A stretch of DNA of 64,000 bases from Vigna angularis. Taxonomy: Eukaryota > Streptophyta > Magnoliopsida > Fabales > Fabaceae. Of the stretch, positions 55,401 to 64,000 are shown one piece after another; the stretch's first letter is position 1; each line of letters opens with the position of its first letter. The notes beneath the pieces were generated by a model that ran no database searches, was not told the DNA's origin, and saw only the letters and a list, made by a program, of their open reading frames with translations. The translations under genes and the position numbers were made by a program. The DNA lies in assembly GCF_016808095.1 (NCBI RefSeq), contig NC_068973.1, positions 13,512,501 through 13,576,500 of the forward strand, read 5' to 3'.

Positions 55401-56495
55401 AGAGGTAAAACATGACCAAAGAGTATTTTTTTCACTTTCTTTTTTCATTGAGGTGCAGGAAGCAAAAACCATATTTAAGTCTAGACGGAGCCTGAGTTAG
55501 ACGTTGTTGGCGTCACCTATTATTTTACTTTTTAAGTTTGCATTATCGCATATAAATAATGTGAGCAATACTAAATATATCCATTGTGATATATAACCTT
55601 TGATTTACAATATTACTCTTATAATTTTAAATTATTTTATTATTTATCAATATATTATCATCTTGGTTTAAATTAATCAGTAGTTTACAAATAATGGATA
55701 TAACTTATAGAGTAAATATGATCATAATATTACTTTATCATTGTTATTTAAAAGTATAACTTGTAATAATATTTATGGATTTAAGGCTATTTTTTCAACA
55801 CTAAACAACTTTACAACAATAACAAATTCATGATAAATCACACACACCATAAATCTAAGTGCAGTAACCTAGTAACAGAAGTCAAAAAAAGGAAGTGGTA
55901 AAACTAACAGAAAAGAATAATATATAAATAAATTAAAATTAACTGGATGAAAATGTTTAAGTTCAAGGAAAAAATATCCAGGACAAAAAGTGTGAAGGAA
56001 AAGTGAAAACATGGACAATGTTGTGGATGGAGATAATTGAATGTTTGAAATCTAAACTGATTTTATAAGCCAGAAAATGCAAAAGACAAACTGTTCACTT
56101 TGTTCATGCCATCTAACGAACGTTATGCTCGTTTTAATATCTTGACCACAAGATATTGCACTATATGTTTAAAACAAGCCAATAGATATCTTTTAATAAA
56201 AACTGGACGCGTAATATGGAACTGCATCCGATGTAAGTCCACAGGGAAACTAAAACTACACGAGAGAATGGGTGTTTCATCTGTTTGCCCCCGTTGCTGG
56301 TGTGCTTCTAAGCGAACCGGACAAAATGTATAATGGTGGAATCTGAACTTATGAACAAGACAAACTAAGAGATCCATTAAAAACCATCTTTCATTTTTTT
56401 TAGACTAAATGTACAAAAACTCAACACTGAACTACAAAATAATATACATCTAAAATATACAAGCCCCGCATGTATACAATGTAAGATGGAAAGTC
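52462..56495. other. AT-rich intergenic DNA between convergent genes
   Basis: It holds the 3' ends of the CCCH gene and, on the other strand, of the callose synthase gene. No gene recognised. 55270-55410 on the plus strand reads as a 45-codon protein-like stretch (G-V-V-I-A-D-V-S-S-D...A-A-K-E-N-G-E-E-L) that could be a lost exon of something. The open frame at 56100-56333 is on the wrong strand for its neighbour and has no match I know. Confidence 0.5.
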
Positions 56496-59400
56496 CTAAG
56501 CCTCAACATTGGCTTTATTTCCAGCAAGGATGAGAGAGATTTCAAGACCACGGCTGAAGGCTTGATTGAACAGAAGGCGAGATTGGAAAGTGGAAATGAA
56601 AGGAAACCATGATAAAAATGCTATTGGTGCAAAGATGATCATACCCATTCCAGCATCATACATTCTAGCGAACTCACGGACAGAATCCCACAATCCGAGA
56701 CTCCAAACTATCTTCCTCCATGCAATTGCTACCTGAAAAGTGTAGAAAATTTAACAAACGTTAGAAGCTGTAACTTGCTTCAAATGGATCCGTTGACTCC
56801 TCCTCCTAGAAGATTTAATCGAAGTGTGATTCACCAAAAAAAAAAAAACAGATTTTTAGAATGACTGACAATCTGAGGCACCAAAGAAGAGTGATCAATG
56901 AGTTTTACAGTACTACTTAGGTGAATTGTTGAGACAATAATACCACAACTACAATCATATAATATTGTATTCCTGTTGAGAACTTTTAGGGAAAACCCTT
57001 GCAATAATACCATCCATCACACTTATTATAAAGATTGGGATTTTTATGGAACGCCGTTATTGGTTCTTGAAAACATCAACAACCGTTTTCATTTGAAAGT
57101 ATTATAGCATATGGATGCATCTGAGACAAATCTCAATGCAAAATTCAATAATGATGTAGGGGCACAAAAATACGGGCCTTTTCTAGTTACTAATAGCTAA
57201 TTCCGATAGCTGCAATTAAGGTAGCTTTCCAACACAGACATCCATTGTCAAAATAAAATTCATATAGAAATAAATCAGAACTTACTGACAATATTCCCCA
57301 CCCAGTAGGGATAAATGCAAGGATGCTTGCGAAAAGGTCAGCTATTGACAGTCTAGTAAAGGCAACAACAAGACACACCGCTGTAACAAGGCCTATGGAT
57401 ACGACTCCCTGGGAAAATCTCAACACTAGCTGAAAATCGGCCGACTTTTTTGGGCTATAGGTAAAGATCTGCAAAGCAAGGAAATATTAGAATACTAAAA
57501 TAAGGTGTTTAAAAAACATAAAGGAAAAGATAAATATGCTGCCCACAAAAACAGAAATTGTGAAAAAGATCATATTATTAGGAAAAGTCCAAACCTTAAA
57601 TATCAAGACAATTCCAACCAAGACAGCCCACGAGAATCCATATATCTATAAAATATATCAAAGACAGTATATAAGCTCTTATTATCAAAATACTAGAAAA
57701 TGAGTAGAACATATATTTAGTACAAAGATGAAAGAAGAAATTTATATTATGCTTTATACAAGGACTAAATACATGACAAATATTTATTCCATAGACGAAA
57801 ATTTTTACCGCAAGCGATGTATCTTTTCCAGTAAGATGCAGCTTATACACAATACCATATTGAAAGAAGAAGAACCTTGCACTTAAAATTGTCTCCAAAA
57901 TGCGACCCCTCAAAGTTTGGATATGCATCTGCATAAAATGTGAGCACTATTAGTTGTTAAATTAATAGATCCGGCATCCGCATGAAGGTTATTCTAGCAT
58001 GTTGTTGTACATGAAAAATATCAGAGATTGTATATACGTGTATATGGTTGAAAAAGTGTTGCTCCATTTTGACCCCAAACTTATTACAATCAAGTGAAAG
58101 AATAAATGTTAACCTGTTCTTCGTCCCACCAAGACTCCCAACTATTTTCTCCTTTTACCCCTACGCCTCCTTTGTAAAGAAGCCAACTTGTCCAATCATC
58201 AAAATCTTCCACAGTCCTGTTTACCACCAAATCAGAATAGGATGATCAATAAATTTTCCCACAGTAGTATGATTTCAGCACCTTTCCAAAAACATAAGGA
58301 ACCATTTAAAAATCTAGCTGCAATCAACTAAAAAATCAAGAACACTCATTTGTCAATACTTTCATATCAAATTAGTCATCAAATGCCACTTTTAATTGGT
58401 CCACCAGAAGGATTGGTTTGACATTCAAAATAAATTTGAAAGAACATTTTAATATATTAATAACATTTATACTATTTTGGAGGGCCAAATTAGGTATTTA
58501 CCATCAAGAAAATATAACATTAAAACCAATGAAGGAATCAAGTAGCAGGTGACTTACTTTTGCCACTCGAAACCAGAGGGATTGAAAATGTAAGGTGCAA
58601 AAAGCCAAGAAATGACAAGGAACCAACTGCTAAGAGTTACCAAAACATAGGTAACAGCACCTCCCTCTGCATACGCATATGCTATATAAACTATAAGAAG
58701 CAGTGCCACTTCAAGCCTGTTGCATTGCAAATAATTAACAATCAATGAAAATACAGTTTCCTTCAACCTCAACCAAAGGAAGAAATTATAAATCAAGAAA
58801 AAATTTCTCACGCTTTGACAAAGTGACTCCTAGAATACAGTCTGTAATTTTCAGCAAACTTTATGTGACGGACAACAAAGCCTCTACCAGTAGCTCGATA
58901 CTGTGGTAAAAAATTCCAAGAAAAATCTAAGTCACTCAAAATAACTATAAATGTGAGCTTTCCAAAAAGTCAACACAAAAAAAAAAACTTACTTTTGCAC
59001 CTCCATGGAGAATTGTACGTCCAAAATAGTGAGTTCTAGTTCCCAATGAGAACGTGAAGAAGACAGAACACAACTGCAGTTGCATTGTGATGAAACTGAA
59101 AATAGCCTGCAAACATTTTCACAAGACAGACCATGTAAGAATAGAGTATATAGAATCATATTTTTATAAAGGCCTCACAACCATGTAGAATTATAGCAGC
59201 AAGATTACGGAAAAAGAAAATGAGAAGAACAAGTTCTATAAATAAAACTGAAACATATTTGATAAATGTAATAACAGAAAATATAGTAGTCACCACACCA
59301 AAACAATCAATTCTACCAGGAACCCTTCACCAAAACTGGCATTACGAATAAATATTGCAAACCAGTTCGATTACAGCCCTCAAGACAAGTTTTAGAAATA

Positions 59401-62400
59401 ACCAGTTCAAAACTGGGCAATACTAGCCATACCTTTTATTTGGATCAGTTTTGATGTAAGTAAGGAATTATTAGGACAAAATTATCCTTAGAATCTACAC
59501 ATTCATTCCAATAGTCATTCCAATAGATTTTGTTTCCTCTTTTATGACAACGTGATTGTTAAAAACTGAGGAGTTGAAAATGTAATTGATGAAATATTTC
59601 TTTATTGTCTCACTATTCAAGTTGGTATTAGAGCTACCAATCTTGAGATTTCTATTTCCGCTGCACCATCCACCAGCTACTGCTATTGCCTTCCCTGAAT
59701 ATAATGGTGGGACAGAAAGATGCACCTCATCCCAGCAATCACAACAGCAGAAGGTAGGTAACCCTCCAAAAATGACATTTTGAGTAGATCTGAGTTTTTT
59801 CTTTTTTTAGTTTAGTATTTTACTAGTGGGGAGAGTTGAACTCACGACTAGAACCGTCAATTTGGCCCCCTAAAATGGTTTGGCCCTGACCCACGTGGGT
59901 TGAGGCCAGAAAAAGCCACAGGACCAAAAAGTCTCTCAAAGAAAAGGTTGACAAGGTCAAAATATCTACAAAAGCCTTGTGGGCTAGGGCCAACCCATGA
60001 GTCTTTTTTTTAAAAGCAATGTTCATTTTAAATACAAGAAAAAATGTAATTAATCCTAATTTGTTGCAAATCTAAGTGTTATAATTTCTAAAAATGATCA
60101 AATTATATTTCATAAGCCAAAGTTATTGTCAGAAACATCTATACAAGTTTTCTAAAAATAAAAAAGTAACAGTATTTTTGTAAAAATACTTAATTACTTA
60201 ATTCATTGTCACATAAAATAGTTTAACAATAAACTTTCTGAAACTTTATTTCAATTTAAGAAAGTTGGATCCTACCTTCTTCAATTTTTATTTATTTTCT
60301 AAATGTTCAAAAACCATTTTTGAAAAATATTGTTTACTGAAAATGTTATTTATTTATTAAATTCATATTAGAAAAAGTAACAATACTTTAAAAAAATAAT
60401 AATAACTGTGATAAATAAATAATTAAGAAAATAATCAAATTATGGTTATAAATACTGCACCGAAAAATTAATAACAGTAATCAATAAATAATTAAGAAAA
60501 TAATCAAATTCATAATTCTTAAACTAAAAAATATATAAAGAATTTGAGTCTTGAATAACTAAATTATGAATTTGTGAAAAGTAAATAGGTTTGAAAATTA
60601 AAGTAGACATAAGTTTATTTAGTGGGGCTAAACCCACCTTAACCCTAACCCCAACCCACTTGAGAGGGAGCTTTGGGGGTTGGAGCTTTTTTTTTGCCCC
60701 TACTTGAGGAGCTTCCTAAAATGGAGCTTTTGAAAGAATGGGTTAGGGTTAACCCTTGGGTCATGGGTCAAGTTGACACCTCTACCCACGACCTCTCCCA
60801 CCTTTCCTTCCAAATCTGTTAGTTGTGAAGGACCTGGGTCAAATGAACCTATATTGGGATTTGGGATGGAGATTCACTGATCATGACCTCAATGTGGCTT
60901 TCCCCTGCTAGAGAAATTTGGAATTACATAAATAGCACCTTTTCTTAGAAAAAAGATTTTGTTGCTTGTTACGACATTGAAAGCAGGTTGTTTAATACCA
61001 AATTGGATTATCTCTACATCGAAAAATCATGAAATTTTGACTTCATTGTGAACTAGATCAATATCACATCAATATCTGAAGAGATTGGAAAGTCTACCAT
61101 GCTTAATGGAGGAACCTGCAACATAAGCTTTGCAATGACGACATGAAAAGGGGCTTTCATGCAATCAAATATTTGAGGAAAGCCCATGGTAAAAGGAAAC
61201 CATGGAGAACATTGCTCATACAGTACAATATCTTGCCATACTATGGAAACATGATTCAAACTCCATTTACCATATTAGGGAGATTAGAGGGAGCCCACAC
61301 ATCACTACAAACAAGGGAAAAGAGCTTATTCTATTGTTAACAAAGAAAGGTGCACACTTGTGTTTAGCAACCTAACACACCTCACAATTAAACTTATTTT
61401 CTAAAAAAGAAAGGTGTCCTAGGTAACAACGGAATGATTAAGCTTTTTCTTTGTTCGTCAAGGGAGACTTAAATAGAGGGGGTGACTTCCAATAAGAAAA
61501 TTGTTATCCTCAATGTAGTAAAGGTCATTCACTCTCAAGCATTACATGAGGGACCCTCTGCAATTTTTTTTATAGAAACTAAAATGTTGGACAATCTACA
61601 GACACGAAAGACATTTTTCAGTGTTATGGACAAACTTATTTGCTACCAATAGATACACATGATATGGGAGACTCTAAACCAGTCTATTAACCAGACAAAT
61701 GTCAGCAAAACCATCAGCGTATTTGTTACCCTAACGAAAGATATGGGAGACTCTAAACTCCATATCTTTGTAAATGTTAAGAACCTTCTGCCAACTAGCT
61801 TTCAACCTCCACAAGAAACCAGTGCAAACTAAAGAGGAGTCACATTCAAGTTAGAAGCATTTCTAGATTTTAGCTTTAGAGATCCCTTTTGCAAGGATGA
61901 CAGCCATCAACTCATCACTTGATTTCTAGCTTTACAACTAATCCAAACAACGAAGGTTATGTTAAGCCTAATGTCACAAATTATAGGGCTAGCTCTTTTA
62001 GAGAGAAAAAGCAGGAGAAAATAGGAAAAACAAAATTTAACCAGGACCAAAGATTCTTAGTAAAAACACACTCAGAAAAAATGACTCAAACTTTCCTCGT
62101 GAAGATTGCATAAAGTGCAACTGGAACATAAGCTAATGCCTCATATGGTATCTGGAAATATTTGTTAGATGGTAAACGATCATGTAACAACATCCAAAGA
62201 ACTAAAGATTTAGCTAGTGGAATGTTATTAGACCAAATAATCTTCCCAAAGAATCAGAAACTAAACTGGTATTAACAAAGGCACAAGCAGACTTCATATT
62301 AAGTCCATCATCCAAACAGGTTCATCAACCTTATAGTAATAGCTATGAAATTGATGTTACCAATATCCTCAATATTGCTTAAAGAAGTTGGGATGTGCCA

Positions 62401-63438
62401 ACCAATGCCATTCTTGGCATCACAAACCTTAGATCCAAAGTGACACAAGAGCCAAGATGCTGAGACATAGAACTATTAAAAAGCCAAGCATCATTCTAGA
62501 AATTAACAGATTTGATAGAGGGCTACCTCCTCAAACATATATGAGAAGAACTTGAGGAAGAACAATTGCAATTCAAAGGATCTATGATAAAGGTCCAAGA
62601 TCAAAACACGTATCCTTCAATCTTATAATGTTCCACGAACGGATTTAAACATGAAGGATTTCTTAAATATATACATGTTGGGCAACCTAATTTGTGTTCG
62701 CTAGACGAGCCGGCCTTGCTAGGCAAAAATTTTCCATCTGTAATTTTCATTTTCTGTCATTTTTATGTGTTTTGGGCTTTGGGCTTTATTTTAGGGTTTG
62801 AAGGATTTCTTAAACTTATGTACCTATATATAGAGGTATCAAACGTTAATGTAAACACTTTTAAGTCATATTATATGCATTTACATTCTTGAGAGAGCAT
62901 TCTCTTAGTTCTTGGAACTCTTATTCTTATCAAAGATTAATATCTTTGTAGCGAATCTTCACTAGACTTGTCAATATGCTAGATTGTAGCGTCTCTATCT
63001 CTATCTTATTCTGTATTCTTTTCTGATTTATTTTTATTATGCCTCCTGAGGATTCAGATTCAGAAAAGATTTCCTTGATAGGATCGTATAAAGATTGATC
63101 ATCACCAATGATCTATTTAGAATTTCGGAGAGAAAAAATCATTCTAATCACTAATACTAGGCCAAATAGATGAAGGCTAATATAAAAATACAGAATACAA
63201 ATACAGCAAGGCTAATATAAAATTTCCTAAATGCATCAGGAACAATCACAGTTTTAACATTCTTAACAAGTAAACTAACCTTCAGCAGTCCTAATTCAAG
63301 TATAAAACCCATTATCATTGGTACTGCAGTAAAAACGCCAATCTGAACCAAAAATTGAGCATTCAAAGCTGCATCAAGTGCTGTGTTACCCGCCAATTTT
63401 GCCTTGTCTGAGACAGCTTCGTCAAGACCAGAAAATGC
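56496..63438 (-). CDS. Callose synthase (GSL8/GSL10-like), C-terminal nine exons
   Basis: Minus-strand exons in order: 63438-63280, 59106-58993, 58900-58812, 58716-58558, 58216-58114, 57928-57809, 57645-57595, 57468-57286 and 56732-56496 (TAG). They total 1,215 nt in frame, 404 codons, about a fifth of a roughly 1,900-residue enzyme. The 5' part lies beyond 64000. The product is a plasma-membrane beta-1,3-glucan synthase that makes callose from UDP-glucose. Seen here are the end of the glucan-synthase domain (F-G-R-T-I-L-H-G-G-A-K-Y-R-A-T-G-R-G-F-V) and about eight hydrophobic membrane segments. The terminus G-L-E-I-S-L-I-L-A-G-N-K suits the GSL8/GSL10 (CalS10/CalS9) clade rather than CalS1 (recalled; no alignment run). 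The 4.2-kb intron 59107-63279 is filled with transposon debris. Confidence 0.9.
59623..59634 (+). other. Retroelement primer-site-like sequence in the callose synthase intron
   Basis: TGGTATTAGAGC, one base from the standard initiator-tRNA primer site, followed by a short gag-like open frame (to about 59780). It is probably a fragment of a copia-type element on the plus strand. Confidence 0.35.
59849..60784. mobile_element. Non-autonomous hAT element in the callose synthase intron
   Basis: The ends are TAGAACCGTCAATTTGGCC and, reverse complemented, TAGAGGTGTCAACTTGACC. The flanks are CTCACGAC (59841-59848) and CCCACGAC (60785-60792), an 8-bp target duplication with one change. Size is 936 bp and there is no transposase. 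Subterminal 'gggttagggtt' and 'aacccac' motifs recur near the right end. Confidence 0.75.
61030..61400 (-). pseudogene. Decayed copia integrase-region remnant
   Basis: The minus-strand translation of about 61250-61400 resembles the copia pre-integrase/integrase start (C-E-V-C...K-H-K-C-A-P-F then V-N-N-R-I-S-S-F-P-L...G-L-P), with stops. Nearby sequence to 62640 may belong to the same element but has no clear motif. Confidence 0.4.
62668..63130 (+). repeat. LTR-like sequence in the callose synthase intron
   Basis: Starts TGTTGGGCAACC and contains a TATA box (CTATATATAGAGG near 62824), followed by phrasing common in copia LTRs ('cttgagagagcat', 'ggattgtagcg'-like). The second LTR and the target duplication were not found, so this is either a solo LTR or one arm of a decayed element. 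Confidence 0.45.
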
Positions 63439-64000
63439 CTGAAAGAGGAAGCATCATCAAGGAAGAAAATCAGTTTTTAAGTAAAAGCGAAAAGTAGAGA
63501 TTTATAGCCAAATCGTGGAGTTTAGATAAATTTCAGCAAATTATCACAATTGCGGATATAACACGCAAACCAGATGAAAATGAAATCTTTACCTAACTAT
63601 TAACTTCACAATGCTAAAAGGTGACTAAATAATTAAACTTGCAAATTGTTGCATTAGGATTTTGTTACACATGGGAAGATAAAAAAGTAAGCATATCTAC
63701 TACTAAATTGCCGATATATAAGTCAGTGCAAGAGTGATTTTAGTACTACAGAATAAAGCGTGAAGCCAAATTAACAGGTAACCTAGCATTGAATTTTATG
63801 AAAGCCTCCATCCAAATGAATTCCAATTTATCTTGCTCAAGTTCATGAATCCAATGCAATCCACAACGACTTTTACCATAATTGTAGCTCCATATATGAA
63901 GTGTATGTCACGTAATCATCAACATAGAACTAATGGTTGTTATTCCTCACCAATAACGTATTGTATTACAGTAGTCAAATGATCACCCAAGTTCTGAAAT
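63439..64000 (-). other. Intron of the callose synthase gene running off the window
   Basis: AT-rich sequence upstream of the first visible exon. No further callose synthase exon is recognisable before 64000. Confidence 0.6.

Noticed and set aside
56100..56377. Open frames with several Cys pairs 3' of the callose synthase gene
   Set aside because: Cys spacing (C-x2-C, C-x2-C) on the plus strand suggested a zinc ribbon, but composition and context give no support and both strands are open equally.

Overview
The window is nuclear DNA of a flowering plant, most likely a legume (Phaseoleae-like). The reasons are intron-rich genes with GT-AG introns, a REF6-type histone demethylase, a plant five-finger CCCH protein, a callose synthase, and AT-rich intergenic DNA full of plant LTR retrotransposons, MULEs and hAT elements. 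The legume assignment is inferred from repeat families that look familiar; no search was run.

Layout. 1-4291: AT-rich DNA with a perfect hairpin (2509-2790). 4292-8962: minus-strand Ty3/gypsy element cut off inside reverse transcriptase, keeping a 2.7-kb LTR with two tandem-repeat blocks. 10124-14625: Mutator-like element with 0.4-kb terminal inverted repeats and two convergent broken genes, a MuDR-type transposase and a GRF zinc-finger/membrane protein. 15931-17884: hAT-like element with a Pack-MULE-like element nested inside (exact 9-bp target duplication). 22944-32262: REF6/ELF6-type JmjC H3K27 demethylase gene, seven exons, 1,581 codons plus stop, with one probable GC-AG intron. 34185-41150: old gypsy gag remnant split by a young Sirevirus-type copia element (34418-40903) that keeps open gag and envelope-like frames but has lost almost all of pol. 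43240-44880: decayed Sirevirus pol. 46303-47038: large foldback repeat. 48554-52461: five-finger CCCH protein gene, six exons, all introns phase 0. 56496-63438 (minus): last nine exons seen of a callose synthase gene whose 5' part lies beyond the window; its 4.2-kb intron holds a hAT element and copia debris.

Most notable signal. The copia element carries nineteen copies of the 12-bp palindrome ATAATCGATTAT. In each LTR they form three pairs with 20-21 bp between starts, just upstream of a TATA box. A third set with the same paired layout, also followed by a TATA box, lies immediately upstream of the envelope-like ORF. This suggests a promoter module used twice, once for the genomic RNA and once for an internal envelope-like transcript. 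Second, the gypsy LTR has five 96-bp repeats that each encode a hairpin whose stem changes on both sides together.

The three host genes are unrelated and do not form a cluster. Everything between them is mobile DNA or unannotated AT-rich sequence. All exon boundaries were set by hand from splice consensus and reading frame.
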